Counted from the first letter of the stretch, positions 25,201-37,837 are shown. The stretch is DNA of 64,000 nucleotides from Rosellinia necatrix (GCA_021209875.1 JAGYVD010000003.1:2976001-3040000), one strand, 5' to 3'. Notes: generated by a model not told the origin, from the sequence alone. Numbers and translations are program-made.

Positions 25201-26749
25201 GGGTACTGGGCCTGGAATGTTCGACAACCTCCCAAGTCCCGCCGACAACGTTACGCCTTGGCTCATTGGGTATGCGATCTTGGGTGTTACGATGACCATC
25301 CTCTATACACTTACACAATGCTTTTTACTCCTGATCTTATATCTGGCTGCCAAGAACTTATTCGGGAGAGTTCTACACCAAGTTAGCAATGCTACGTTCC
25401 GGTTCTACGACACTACGCCGGTTGGCCGCCTAATGAACCGCTTGACGGCCGATATAGGGATGTTGGATGGAGGAATGATCGCGCCGCTACAAGATGTCAC
25501 ATTTTGGTCCATCAACTGGACCACCTGTATGGTTGTCATTGCGTCCATTACGCCCACCTTCTTCATCTTCGCGATCGCCATGACCTTGGTATTTGTATAC
25601 GTATTCGATCTCTTCATCCCCACATCTCAAAGCCTTAGACGACTCGAGATGGTGTCACTATCCCCGTTGATGTCTAATTTCGGCATTCTATTGGAGGGGC
25701 TAGCAACAATTCGGGCTTTCAAAGCGCAACCACATTTCCAAAACAAGAACATTGTCATCACGGATGCTTTCCAGAAAATGGACCATTTCTATTGGAGCTT
25801 GCAGGCGTGGCTGCAGTACCGGTTTGACGCTATCTCAGCAATATCCACGTTTAGCCTGGTGTTATTATCTCTGTATCAGGGTTTATCACCCGGTTTGACG
25901 GCCTTCGTCCTGGCTACGGCATCACAGTTCGTCGAAGCAACCCACGGGATTTGCAGGGCCTATGGGAAATTGCAGATGGACTTTGTGTCTGTGGAGCGTG
26001 TCGTGGAACTGCTCGATCTAGAAGAGGAGCCTACCGGTCACCTCAGTCCCCCAGCAGGCTGGCCCTCGTACGGTGACGACATCGCTTTCAACAAGGTGAC
26101 CATCAAGTATGCCCCGCACCTAGACCCTTCGATCGAGGATGCGTCCTTCACGATCCCGGGCGGCGCCACCTGCGCGGTGTTAGGTCGCACGGGCTCGGGT
26201 AAGTCGACGCTCGCGCTCGCGCTCCTTGCGACGATGCGCCCGGAGCGCGGCAGCATCCATGTCGGCAGCATTGACATCGCGCATGTGGATGTGCACGCTT
26301 GGCGGCAGCGCATCAGCTTCGTGGCACAGGATCCGGTTCTGTTCCCGGGGACGCTGCGTGACAACCTCGACCCGCTACGGCTGCACAGCGATGCCGAGTG
26401 CAGCACGGCGCTGCACCGGACCCTTGGGCCCGGCTGGGCGCTCGACTCGCGTGTCGAGGACGGCGGCAAGAACCTCAGTCAGGGCCAGCGGCAGCTCATT
26501 GGTATTGGTCGTGCCGTCCTCCGCCGGAGCCCCGTCATCATCCTCGACGAGGCCACCGCCTCCATTGATAAGGAGACTGCCCTCGCCATCCAGGACGTCC
26601 TGCGTGACGAGCTGGCTCAAAGCACCGTCATTACCATAGCCCACCGCCTCGAGGCGGTGCGTGATGCCGACTACTTCATCAGGCTCAATGCGGGGCGTGT
26701 CGTCGAGGCTGGCCCGGCCTCCAGCCGTGAGGGCTCGTCGGCGGGTTAG
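22206..26749 (+). CDS. ABCC (MRP-type) ABC transporter, full length
   Basis: Exons 22206-24237 and 24393-26749 give 1462 aa. The 155-nt intron (GTAAGT...TACAG) interrupts NBD1 just after Walker A and rejoins as LLQSILGELD. Order: N-terminal hydrophobic region (about 1-170), TMD1, NBD1, TMD2, NBD2. NBD1 has Walker A GKVGAGKT (665-672), signature LSGGQ (756) and Walker B LLLDDPLAALD, where Asp replaces the catalytic Glu, as is usual in ABCC NBD1. NBD2 has GRTGSGKST (1275), LSQGQ (1372) and canonical VIILDEATASID. Both sites therefore look functional. Family members export organic anions, glutathione conjugates, toxins or drugs from the plasma membrane or vacuole; the substrate is unknown. A Lys/Glu/Gln-rich loop lies in TMD1 (about 340-420). 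The NBD2-coding DNA is much more GC-rich than the rest of the gene. No biosynthetic genes adjoin it. Confidence 0.95.
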
Positions 26750-29412
26750 GATGTCATTTTCGGTCACAACGAGAGGAGTTAATAAAAAAAGAGAGAAAGA
26801 GAAGATGGGGCCTAGGGAAGGGGAATATATACAATCATCATTTCTAGCATACGATATCGTACGAGCAGTGGTCGTTTTACGCTCAGATAAGAAAGGTTGG
26901 GCTTGCTATACACTAAACGGCGATATTGGGACGATTGGTTATTGAAGAACGATCCATGTTATTGGGAATAATGTCTCTTGTTAATCAAATTGCACGGGGT
27001 AGAGAGCATTGATAGGTACTATAAATGGGAATATATCCTGACTCGTTGATTTTTCAACAGATTTGCGAGGTCCGACTTAGTTAGTAGTTGTCATATGCAA
27101 GAGTGAAAATACTCGCAGACTTTTGCCCAATTCCCTTCATGAATAGCCAATTTTAGTTCTATTGATCTTGTGTCTTGGATGAAGCCCCTACTATAATTCA
27201 TCTATCGCTCTGCTGGGTGTATGATACATTGTATACCACCAATTTTGGGACGATAACAGAGCTGAGGGTAATTGATGCCATAAGGTGACAAGTACCATGC
27301 GAGCGGACGATGCTGCATTCTAATGCCCAAGGCCATACATAGTGGAACGTGCTCCTACACAATACTAGATGGGAGACAGGGCTGATCATCTAGAGGAGGG
27401 AGCTTTATTTACGATGGCTGGTATTGATTTTGATAAGGTGTTGGTTATAGCAACTGCCAGGGTGGCCAACTGCGTATAATTCCATCAGCCACATATATAC
27501 ACAATAATAGGCTAGGAGTAAGAGTCGATCTTCAGGATGCATGAATTCATACATGTGATAATTGGTAAAATTAGACCAAAGGATATAGTCGTTACGCAGT
27601 ATATTAGATGACAAGCTACTAAATATTGTTCATGTTCGGGATTCGTTGTATAAAAGTGGGCGATAAGGCGTAGCTACTTGGGAACCGTTTTACTGATTAG
27701 GTGTCTTAGCTCACACTTGCCACTTTTCCCTTGTAGCAATCAATACCTGCCGCGGGAGATTCGCTCTTGTCTTGGGTTCTCCTTGACACCTGGTTTGGGG
27801 TGCCTCCATTTGCTACATTCCCCAAACTGTATCACCTACTCATTAGAGGTCTAGATTGTGATCTCATGCAATTTCTTTGTCTTGTTCATTTGGCCTTCTC
27901 TTAGTTTTTGGCACGTTATGGCCAGCTCCCAAAAAAAAAAAAAAAAAAAATTGCCTGATTGCCTGCCACGACGGTCGAGGGGGAAGGTAGGTAGGTACCT
28001 ACCCAGGTAGCTATTCATGCTCACCTACCTGGCTTGTTCACCTGGTTTGATTTTTCTGGCTGACAAGAACGGTGAGCCATTGACCAATTATCGAGTCGAG
28101 ATGGTCCAGAACAAGCAACCAAGAAATGACTAGTCCTACTATAGAACTAATTGAATTAGGCAATATAAACCTGCCTCAAACTTGCCCATGTATACCTAGG
28201 TATGATCTAGATAGGTTAGATACCCTAGGTACCTAAGAGAACTACCTACCTAGTTAGTTGGACACTAAGTGCATTGCCTAGTAGGTATGTACCTAGGTAG
28301 GTAGGTTTGGTATGGTGGCGTCTTATTTGTGCACGGGCCACGCAACAAGCATAAACTTAGGCTCTAGGTAGTGTAAATAGAGCTCCTACTGGTGAAGGCA
28401 TTGCACGGGGCTGCATTCATCCGCACATTAGCCCGAAAGCTGCATGAAGGCACTAACCACTTTTGCGTGGGTCTTACCTGTAAAACCCGCAGCCAAATGT
28501 AGCTATAGCCAATCACTAGCGTTGGAGTTATAAAATTAGGTGGGGCAAACTCTATTTTAGTTAATTTTCCATATAAAAAGCTCCTGCCCTTATATTTTTT
28601 TTAAGTAATTAAACCGCTAGCAGCAAAAGGTAATAGCCCAAGCTAAAAAATTACACGTCTTTGTTTCCTTTTATTCATTTAGTTCCTTAAAACAGGTTAC
28701 ACCGTAAGATGTCCTCTTTCCAATAGCACCCAGGCAGGTATGAAGCATCGACTACCTCTGCCTACCCACCTACAATAACTAATCCTCGGATCGTTTCACT
28801 TTGGCTGTGGCTGCAATCACATCTGCATCCAGCACGCAGTCGTGATAATCTTTTTCTTTTCTGTTCTTTCCTTTATATTTTCTTCTTTTTTTTATTTATT
28901 TTGGCTGGTGGCAGCAGGGTTATGGGCAGAACAGCTCCGAAGCTGATTAGTTTGCCACTGGCAGTGGATTTGTAGTAGCTGCTTCCCCTATCAATCGGCC
29001 AAAGCGGTCGAGCTGCGAATTAGGACAGGTACATGCACACCAGACGATTTAATCAAGTTGACTTGACAAAACGAAGCCGTTCATCTCGGGCTGTCCATCT
29101 CGGGCTTGCGCGTGTGTGTCTTGGTATGAGTGAGTTCCATACTGGGGGACATCTTGGCTGTGCTAGATGGTAGACCCGTGGATGGATGGTAGTCATACCT
29201 CACTCACTCACTCACTCATCCACCCATCCGCCCATCCGCCCATCCACTCATTCACTCGTTCAGGCGTTCACTGCACTACATTATACGCCCCTTCTCAGTC
29301 ACGGGCTTGAATGACGCATTGTGCCCACGCCCGCCATCTACGTCTAAACACTACATCTGATAAACACTGCATCTGAACACACTAGGGTCGCCCGCAAGGG
29401 GAGATCTTGAAC
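26750..29412. other. Gene-free region with dense CCTA/TAGG motifs
   Basis: No gene supported. It holds an A18-type run near 27930-27950, two dense CCTA/TAGG clusters (27983-28030 and 28194-28312), a T-rich tract near 28850-28900, and CTCA and CATCCGCC repeats at 29200-29272 upstream of the next gene. Confidence 0.55.
29200..29272. repeat. CTCA and CATCCGCC short repeats
   Basis: Five to six CTCA units followed by CATCCGCC-like units in the probable leader or promoter of the finger-protein gene. Confidence 0.8.
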
Positions 29413-29438
29413 ATGGAGGTAGAGGCAACAGCAACGAC

Positions 29439-29471
<33 letters not shown>

Positions 29472-32283
29472 GGCAACGGCAACAACTGCAGCAATGACAA
29501 CAACGACAGCAATGGCAACAACGGTAGCAAGTCCGGCTCTCACCCCGGTTTCCATCCCAGCCGTGAACATGACCCGCGACTCCCCGGTGACGTCCCGGGA
29601 TGCTTCACAAACACCAGGACGAGACACAGTACAGCCCCAGCCAGTAGACACGGTGTCCAACAAAGTGCATTTCAACGGCGTGGATAATGAAGGTATTGCA
29701 CCTCATCCTACAACAACCCTCATTCCGGAGTCGGTCCGCTCGGTGTCTAGACCGGTGTCTAGATCGCCACCGCAGCCACCATCCGCGCAGCCACCATCCA
29801 TGTTACTATCGTCTACACAATCCCCAGATATACAGCCACCATCTACACAACCACACCGTACACTGCTGCTGCCAACATCATCAATCACGGCGCACTTACC
29901 GTCTACACAACCAGTCGCAACAGCAGCAGCAATAGGAGAAGAAGAAAAAGCAGAAAAAGCAGGGGCAGAGGTAGAAGCAGCAGCAGCAGCAGCAACTGCA
30001 GTGGCGTCACAGGGAAGGCCCTTAGCATCACATCACCAGTTTTTATATTCGCAAGTGCCCCCATCACACCCGCATAATCCATCTACATCTGTTATAGCTC
30101 CGCCTTCCAACGTTGCTCCAACACCATCTCAGGTTAGGGAACCTCGTCGACAGCCCCGAGAGATGGGTAGCATCTCTGCGAGGTTTGCCTCTCCCGAGGT
30201 GGACCACGCTACTTTAAATCCAAGGTTCAATAGGGACCTATCCCTCCTAGCGGACGCTGTTCAGCAATCATGTCCAGAGGCGGTTCGGAGAATCGTCCGT
30301 GATAAGTGGGAGAAATGTGCTATGGGTAGCGAGTTTCACCATGCCTTTCTTGTAAGTTTAAACCGAGTACTTCTTTCCGCCTCACCTTGCCCTGACTTGT
30401 CCCTCTCTTGCATCCCCCCAAGCTGCTGTATATTTTTATTATTTCCGAGTGGGAGGTTGATGCCTGTAGCACTTTCCATAAAGCCCGTTCTATCGAGCAT
30501 GCATTAGTCACATATTCTTATATGTTCCTATCACCACCCAATGTCCTATTAATCTCTAGGTGAGTTCCATCACTTACCTTGTCGCAGATGAACGCTATCA
30601 TACACCACGCGAGCGGCACTATTATGCGTCGTGCAGTGCGTGACTTCGGTCAAAACATGGTATCGGAAACTAAGCATGAGATTGCTTCTCATCTCAAGCA
30701 AGAGGATATCGATGACATCGCTCTGACAATCCTCGAAAAGTGCAGTGATGAATTTCTCGACAGAGCCTTGGAGCAACGTCTCAAGACCATTGCCGCTCGG
30801 TCTCTGATCAATGCTCTCGCTCGTGCTGAGCGTCTTGGCTATGAGAATGGTGACATATTAGAAGAGCGACAAGAGAGGGTATTGCCTGCGAGTCAAATAT
30901 ACCATCCTGGAGCAGCGCAGACCGACTCAGTTACCAGCGCCAACTCCCGACCTCCGCCTGCAGCCCCCGCCCAGGTTTCTCTGTCATATCAAGCACAACC
31001 AACGCCGAATGCATCAAATGCACCAAATATACCAAACACGCCAAACACGCCAAATGCGTCAAATGCGATTCCTGCAGCCGAACTCAAGTGCCGACTGTGC
31101 TGGCGCAAATTCGAGCATAATAAACCTTACGAATATGTGAGTCATGGCTACCAATATGTCCAGCTCGGCTCAAACTAAACCAACATAGCACGTGCAAAAA
31201 CAATTGTGTACCAAAGCAGCATCTGACGCTCATAAATACGAGTTCTGGTGCAACGACTGCGGAGCCGGGTTTACGACCAAGGTCGGCCAACAATATGTGA
31301 GTTGGCCCATATGTGTGTTCTTTGACTACATACGAGGGAGTACTAATAACTCCTGACAGCATAACGCAAATGCAGTATGTGGCCTCCATGCCACTGCAGC
31401 AGCAACCCCGAAAACTAAAGTAGTAGTCCCTCAGCCTGGAGTGACCCCAGACATGGGATATTCCCGCCACTCCAACTTTTTGGCTCGGGTGCCCCCAGCC
31501 TCTTCTCAATCTTCATATTCTACACCAAGTCAGACCAATGCCAGCTACGCAGAAACCCCGGGCTCATCGTCAGAGGACCCTTATCGACATCTTACGCCAC
31601 AACAGAGAGCTGAGTTAGAAAGAGAACTACAGCAGGCCGAGGCGAGCTACGCTCCACGATTTAGAGATGCAGAGCAGCTTGATGATCCTATGGCACGAAA
31701 ATCCAAGCTTGAGTCTCTCCACAACACGTTCAGTACTAAGCAGAGCATCATTAGGAAGAAATACGGTGTTCGGTTGAGATATAGACGCACACGTGCGGAG
31801 ATTGTCGGAGAGAAATCTCGTTTGGGCCTCAAGCATGGTCAGAACTCGCCAGAGCCTACGGCTGAGACGCCATCAACCAAACGCCGCAGAACTGGCGACG
31901 TATCTGACAATATAGACCAGCCTTATATCGATCGCGACCCCCAGACACAAACTCCTATTCCTCCAACTACAAGCCACCTGACTGTCTCTCAGATGAGCAA
32001 TACGGGGCTAGGTGGCTCGGCGGCAACCGCTGCTGTCACAGACCCGACCGTACCCCTAGTATCTAGCCAATTCCCTTCTCCTGAGCAACATGCACCACCG
32101 AGCAGTCTCTCATCCCTGCAGCGACGGGGTTATAGGATTTCTTCGCATGTTGGGCAAGCCGCCCAGCCTACTTCTGACAGCCCGACCCGCCGCAGTGGTT
32201 CGGCCTCTGCACCGGTGTTATTAGACGACTCTGGCACAGATACTGATGAAGATATTCCAGCTATTGCGCCGAAAAAAGCCTGA
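29413..32283 (+). CDS. Protein with two tandem C2HC zinc fingers, four exons
   Basis: Exons 29413-30351, 30588-31136, 31189-31296 and 31360-32283 give 839 aa; all three introns fall between codons. The N terminus is low complexity (poly-Ala from a GCA repeat, then Pro/Ser/Thr). A helical region follows (about 265-390; DKWEKCAMGSEFHHAFL, then AIIHHASGTIMRRAVRDF). Two fingers share the exact spacing C-x2-C-x12-H-x5-C: C481, C484, H497, C503 and C517, C520, H533, C539. A charged coiled region after about residue 585 (LTPQQRAELERELQQAE) and a Ser/Pro-rich tail follow. No signal peptide or membrane span. It is likely a nuclear protein, perhaps a transcriptional or chromatin factor, but DNA binding is only inferred. 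I do not recognise a named orthologue. The 236-nt first intron is long for this window. Confidence 0.82.
29440..29470. repeat. GCA trinucleotide repeat in finger-protein exon 1
   Basis: About nine GCA codons encode a poly-Ala run near residue 12. A second GCA cluster lies near 29970-29995 in the same exon, so the N terminus may vary in length between strains. Confidence 0.85.
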
Positions 32284-33401
32284 TGGGGAGTCGGCAAAAT
32301 CTCACCGGGCGTGGCCTTGCAGTCATGTCTACACACCCCCGCAAATACGTCAGTCCTATTTGCGAGTCATCTATGCGTAAAGCCTTGGGGTCCGCTCATC
32401 AATATTACAAAGCCTCTAATCGTATAATTCTAACAAGAGAGCTTAGACGCGAGCTTGCGATTTTGTCTTTGGTTTGGGTGGACACCATTGGGCGGCGGTA
32501 GAAGTGACTGCTGCCTAAAAGCACTTACTTCATCCTCACGCGATGCATTGACATCTTACAGTGATCTTGCTTTTCAGAAAGCAGCTAGCATTAGGCATAT
32601 ACTAGAAAAGGGGAGGAGGAGAAGAAGACGAACGTCCGGCCAGTAGCCGAACTTTGCATTTGCATTTAAGCACATCGATGGCAGCCCTTTCTGTTGCGGA
32701 GGCTTGCAGCACAGAATTAACTTGGCCAGCACCTAAGTAGTAACACGCACATAGCAATACAAGTCGTTAATTTTCGGACAAGTAGGTGATCTGGGTTACG
32801 ACTTTAGGCAGTAAGTACGAAAAGAGGCTTCGAGCTCACGACTAGTCGCTTGAGGCAAGTCAAAATATTAACCCAGAAATAAGGGGAAGCTTAACGTAAC
32901 AACGGGAGGATTCATTAACATCGAAGTCTCTAGCGCGTTATGCCGTAGAGCAGCGTAAAATCGAGCGAGCAGAACCGACTTCTACATTACAGATGACCAA
33001 TCTCGTGTACGCCAGCTCGTCACATTCTTGGTCTTTTGTATAGACAGACATACAAACATGATCGTACACCATTCGTCGCCTCAAACTATGTTTTCAACAC
33101 CGCCCTTTCCTTCTTCCACAAACGCCTGCTGATGCGAAACGATAGCCTGCCCGGCTCCGTCGATATGTAAATAGTGAAAATGGGCTCAACCAAGAGACAA
33201 AGAGCAAACAGAGGGGAAATCTTATAGACATGAGATAAGAAAGAACTGGATGAAGGCAATCGGCTTCTTAGTAACCGGTAGTGCACAAGAACCACAGACA
33301 GACCTGCCATGGTTGTTGCGATTGATTAGTTTCATGTTGTTGGCATGTGGATGGAAACCGGCTAAAATAGCCCGTACTAGCCGTTCGGCCAGATTTCCAT
33401 A
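32284..33401. other. Convergent intergenic region
   Basis: No gene supported; it separates the stop codons of two convergent genes. Short frames at 32283-32646 directly follow the finger-protein stop but show no domain. Confidence 0.5.
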
Positions 33402-35681
33402 CTAGCCTGTGACTCTCCGGACCCAGAGTGTGGTGGGCTCATATTCGGCATCGCGGTCAAGGCGTTTGTAGGCTCGATGGAGCTTGAGTCCCAACTCGTA
33501 GGCCTGGCGCTCAACCTCCGCCAGCTCCGTCCGCAGTGTTTCAACCTTGCGCTTCTCCTCCTCACGCTTGCGGACCACAGCCTCCGATGCTAGGACGTTA
33601 TCCGTCGGCATCATCTCTGTCATCTTTCGGATCGCCGTGTTGATGTTGATGCGCCGGTTGCCGAGTGCCTCGAGCTGTGCGTTGAGCTCCGCTACACGAT
33701 CTTTGGCAGAGGCCTCTGGCGGGGCTGGGGGGGAGCGACTTGTCGAGCGATAGAATTGATGCTACGCTCAGCGTCGAGTGATTCCCCTCGGGTATCAATC
33801 TCGCCAAGGCGCGCAGTCCGGGGGGCGCTGGATTCATTGCTGTTGCCAGTGAGGGGGTGACTTGAAATGGGGTCTCTAGGCTGATCTTTATGGGCCCCGT
33901 GGGGGGTTAAGTTCGGCGAGTCCTCATAACTCGAGGCGAAAGGTCGTCCACGGTCCAGTATTGATACATCTGAGGTTGGTTGTGGTGCAGGTATCGGCGT
34001 ACCGAGTTGCGGGTGCGCAGGAGATGAAGGCTCTTCATCATCGATACCAATTCGAGGAGTGGAGGCAGGATTTGACGTAGCATATGTCGTAATGCTAAAA
34101 CGAGAGGGTGGTTGTGTCCATTCCGAATGACCGCTTGCAAGGGCTTGCGAAGAGGCGGCATCATGCTGTGAATACTCCGATGGCGTAGAGCGCTCAGGGT
34201 ACTGGCCCGACGACACTCGTGCCGGTTTCCTACGTATTGCCTTGTCGTTGGAGGAAATATGCAACGGCGGTGGTTGCGAAGGAGTCACGACGGCAGGTCC
34301 CTGTACCAACGGCGGTCTTGACCGAACAGTGTCCTCGGACAGGGGAGGGGTCGGATACGTTGCTGGAGGACTTGATAAGGAATTCGGGGTGGTATCGCCC
34401 ACCTTATGCTCATTTGATGGTGTACCCCGTGGAGCAGCCTGCAGGGGCGATGAAGCTGAGCCGGACCCGGTAGACTCAACAGGAGATAACACCGCAAGGC
34501 CTCGGTTGGCCCTCTTATCGCTTCTCGGTGGAATTCTCAATGGCGTAACAAGCTTGTTATCTCTGACTGGCGGAACAATGGCTGTCCGGCCGCTGGCCCC
34601 TCGCCATTCGGGCCGGGGGGCCGCTTCGGGCTGAGAACTGGCACTTGTTTGCCGTACCTGACGCAAGCGATCGCGCAAGGAGGCCGGATTATTTGGTGGA
34701 GATTGACCGCTTTGGTTGAACGACGATGCCGCAGCTTCTCGGTTTGTGAGGCCGTGCGCGTACTCATGCGGGTTTACCTGTGATGGGCGGCCCTTCACAC
34801 TGGTAGTCGGCTCACCAGTCCCAGGGTCCCAGCGCACGTCGTGACCGTAGGGCCGCGGCGGCGTGGTTCGCTCTCGTGACTTGGACTCGCGCAGAGAGTT
34901 TATGATCGCATCTGAGTTCTTCCTCCGCTCGCGACGCATCATAGGTATATTACTCCGGTTCTCATTTTTCTTCGGCGTTACCTGGCGTTCTTGGACGGGT
35001 TCGGGTGAGAGTGAGGGTGCGGATCCATATGTACCTGGGGTTTCGTCGATTGGGGACACATCCCCAGGATAAGGCCTAACATGAGGAAACAAAGTCAGCG
35101 CCATCGAAATTTGTGCTTTGGGTCTCAAGACGGTGCCAAGCGCAACTCTTGTGAAAGAGTACGATGCTCCTATGCAATGCTCGGGGGGAGGAGTGAAGGG
35201 TATCTGGATCCATAATATTGCCTTCCCGCGGGCTTGGGGGAGGTTGTATTGGGGGAGGCGATGCGCGTGTCACACACATCCGAAATGGCCCCAAGGGTCT
35301 TTCATTGTTTCCATATTTTCTAGTGCCGTTTTACATGCTCTCTATCCCGTCCCCTCCCCGTGGCATCGTGTGAAGCATAATAAAAAATAAAATAAAAATA
35401 ATAAAGAGAGTGGCTTACCCCTCCCGTGGTGCAGCGATATCAGGAGAACTTGGCGGTGATATCTCGAGTGGGTTAGGACGTTGATGAGCGAGATCATTCC
35501 TTAATTGCTGAGCTGCAAAAACGGCCGCCTCGGGCGAGGGTTGCGAATAAACGGACGACGTGGGACGGCCATAGCTGGAGTCGCGCTGGGGGTTTCGGCC
35601 AGCTCGGGGCGACTGTACGGGCGGCGCCGTCAAGTAATTCGAATTCTGTGGTTGCGCGCTGCGATCGCGTGGTGTTAGCAT
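33402..35681 (-). CDS. Disordered protein with C-terminal coiled coil; frame broken at a G7 run
   Basis: Exon 1 is 35681-35419 and exon 2 is 35075-33402, joined by a 343-nt GT-AG intron that splits a Gly codon (PREG to PYPGDV). Most of the protein is Pro/Ser/Arg-rich and probably disordered, with SR-like and PPLSEDT-type segments. The last 100 or so residues form a charged coiled coil (RVAELNAQLEALG, KREEEKRKVETLRTEL, HRAYKRLDRD) ending WVRRVTG. The frame fails at the 7-base run 33727-33733: upstream it reads ERSINSIARQVAPP and then runs into a stop, while the coiled coil is in another frame. One extra base in that run makes both parts continuous, giving a length divisible by three (645 codons). 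This is probably a sequencing error. No named family recognised; a cytoskeletal or polarity role is only a guess. Confidence 0.72.
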
Positions 35682-36433
35682 CTTGACGGAGCAGAGCAAA
35701 GGCGTTGAATATTGACGGCTTATACGCTATGGCCCAACGGCGGATGCGCAGAGCGAGAGTTCAAAGACCAGAAAGATGAACGCAAAAGAGGGGCAAGGGA
35801 CCAAGGGAGTGGGTGGCGTAGAAGTCGAACAAAAGAGTCGCATGACTACAAGTAGGTAGGTATGTACTGGTTGAAGGACAAACAGTGGGAATCGCAGGCA
35901 GACGGGCAGGGAGACCAGACAGGAGGAGGCAGTTAGTCGTTCTCAGTTGTTGGCTGTCAGCGAATCGCCAGAGGTCCCAAGTCAGAAGCATGTGTATGTA
36001 GGCAAGTATGTAACGACATGTCAGGGCTGGCTTCAACCTTCCCGCATTCGAGCTCCCACCTTACACCTTGCACCTTACACCCTGCCTGCGCCCGCCGTTG
36101 GTCCCGATTAGGTAGGTAGGCCACGCAGCACTACTGCAAGGTCGATTTCTGGGGTCCATCGTCTTCTAAATTAAGGACACGAAGGACCTGTTTCCCTGCC
36201 CCAAACTCCCCTCTCGTCATCTCATCAATGGCCTAGCCTATTGCATTGACAATGGCCAATAGGTCGGTAGGGTAGGTATCGTTGGTATTGTATTCTTAAT
36301 TGGTGAACTCCTCATCGGTTCACCCTTTCGGCCTTGCGGCTTCTCTCCTCGGCGTGCGATGTTGATGCACGGTACTACCCGCCATACCATTCTCATTCAC
36401 CACGTTCACCATGTTCACGAGTCAGACGGACTG

Positions 36434-36994
36434 ATGCCCATGTCCATCCGGAGAACGCGTGGGTAAAGTTGGGACCCGCCGGCACGGTGGCATCTTTGCG
36501 ACTTGGGGGATACGGAGGATGGAGATATAATGCTGCACTACACACAATATATCGAACGAACTATTCGCAACCCTGCTTCCTCCCGGGTCGCGGCTGATGC
36601 TGTTGGGGGCGGGGGATAAGACGGTTCTCAGAGTACTTCTCAGAGTACCTTCACTATGAAATGGTGATCAGACTTACCTCTCGGGTGGATAGCCGACATC
36701 TTTCGGCGGCCACTTCGGCGCAGGTCCTCCTCTGACCGCATATTGGTACTGGCCGTTTCCACCGGTGACACCTCGGGGTATTGATGTTGACGGTGACAAG
36801 GAGTGCGCGTTTTGCCAGGCCTCCAGCCTCTTCCTGTCCAGAATAGGGGCGGTCCCCCTCTCTCTGCCGAAAACGATCCCACATGGTGTGGCGGCGATAA
36901 TGTACGAGCCGGTTGTTGGCTGTTCAGACGATCGCTTTAGGGTGTTCCCTCCACCCCCAAGTTGCGAGGAGGGATTATCTAAGCGAGGCAACAA
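36434..36994 (-). CDS. Weak candidate two-exon gene
   Basis: An open minus-strand stretch (36994 down to about 36676) begins MLPRLDNPSSQLGGG and ends YPPER exactly at a perfect donor (AG|GTAAGT). A candidate acceptor (CCCAACAG, near 36572) restores an open frame of about 50 codons to a stop near 36434. No domain is recognised, composition is not strongly protein-like, and a minisatellite lies directly upstream. It may be a chance open frame or an orphan gene; no function is proposed. Confidence 0.22.
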
Positions 36995-37011
36995 AGCGGC
37001 CGTCGGGGGGG

Positions 37012-37090
37012 GCTTGAGAATGGGATCTTGAGAATGGGATCTTGGGGATGGGATCTTGGGGATGGGATCTTAAGAATGGGGATCTTATCG
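37012..37090. repeat. GGGATCTTGAGAAT-type minisatellite
   Basis: Five imperfect 14-15 bp units alternate between GAGAATGGGATCTT and GGGGATGGGATCTT. Confidence 0.9.
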
Positions 37091-37299
37091 AAATTCCCGC
37101 CCGATGAAATCAGCACCAAGTTGGATGCGCCGATGGGCGCGTCTGGGCGTTGCGATACGTCAGGTCCTGATGGCGGCTAGGCATTCGCTACGTATTCCCC
37201 ATCCAGAAATGGGATTCCCCTGCTTTCGGTGGGCCTCTGTTCCGGGCACAGCACAGTTGTTTGCTTCCCGTGTGCTGCCGTGCGCCACCGTCCGTTCCT

Positions 37300-37352
37300 C
37301 TGTTCCCCTGTTCCCCTGTTCCTGTGTTCCTGTGTTCCTGTGTTCCTGTGTT
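37300..37352. repeat. CCTGTGTT / CCCCTGTT repeat
   Basis: Seven to eight 8-bp units; earlier copies are CCCCTGTT, later copies CCTGTGTT. Confidence 0.9.
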
Positions 37353-37483
37353 GGCCGCTTGCTCTTGAGACTCGGTGCCAGCCAGCCTTTGTTTGGTATT
37401 TGTTCAAAACATGCCGGCCCCGTGCAATAAATAGGTAATCTCCAGCCAGCCAAATGGCCCAGTTGTCGGGCGTGCCGCGCCGT

Positions 37484-37536
37484 ATCACACCGTATCGTAT
37501 CACACCGTATCGCACCGTATCGCACCGTATCGCACG
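37484..37536. repeat. CACCGTATCG 10-bp repeat
   Basis: Five 10-bp units, with one internal CGTAT-only variant. It resembles the CGCAT repeat in the GAL1 leader. Confidence 0.9.
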
Positions 37537-37837
37537 TAGAATCAGAATAAATAGGTAGGAATCACTCGGGTCTCGATCTCGGACGTTTTCGATGATTGGT
37601 TCGCTGTCGTGTCGCGCCAACAAAAGGGGACTAAGTTGTGGCAGCTGTGACCATGGGTACCGACTGGCGGATAAAGGCGGACTATGTAGTGTACTGGCTG
37701 GTCTATGGACTGGGCTTGGGAGTCCGGTGCTAGTGTACTAGACAGACAGTGGTTGGTAGGAGTTTGGGGATAGGAAAGCAGAGAAAGTTGCACGAGAGGC
37801 ATTGATTGTTCTCGTTTTCTTTTTTCCCTTCTTTTTT

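Noticed and set aside
33402..33733. Separate small coiled-coil gene at the 3' end of the gene at 33402-35681
   Set aside because: It has no promoter or start of its own, and a one-base correction in the G run joins it to the upstream exon in frame.
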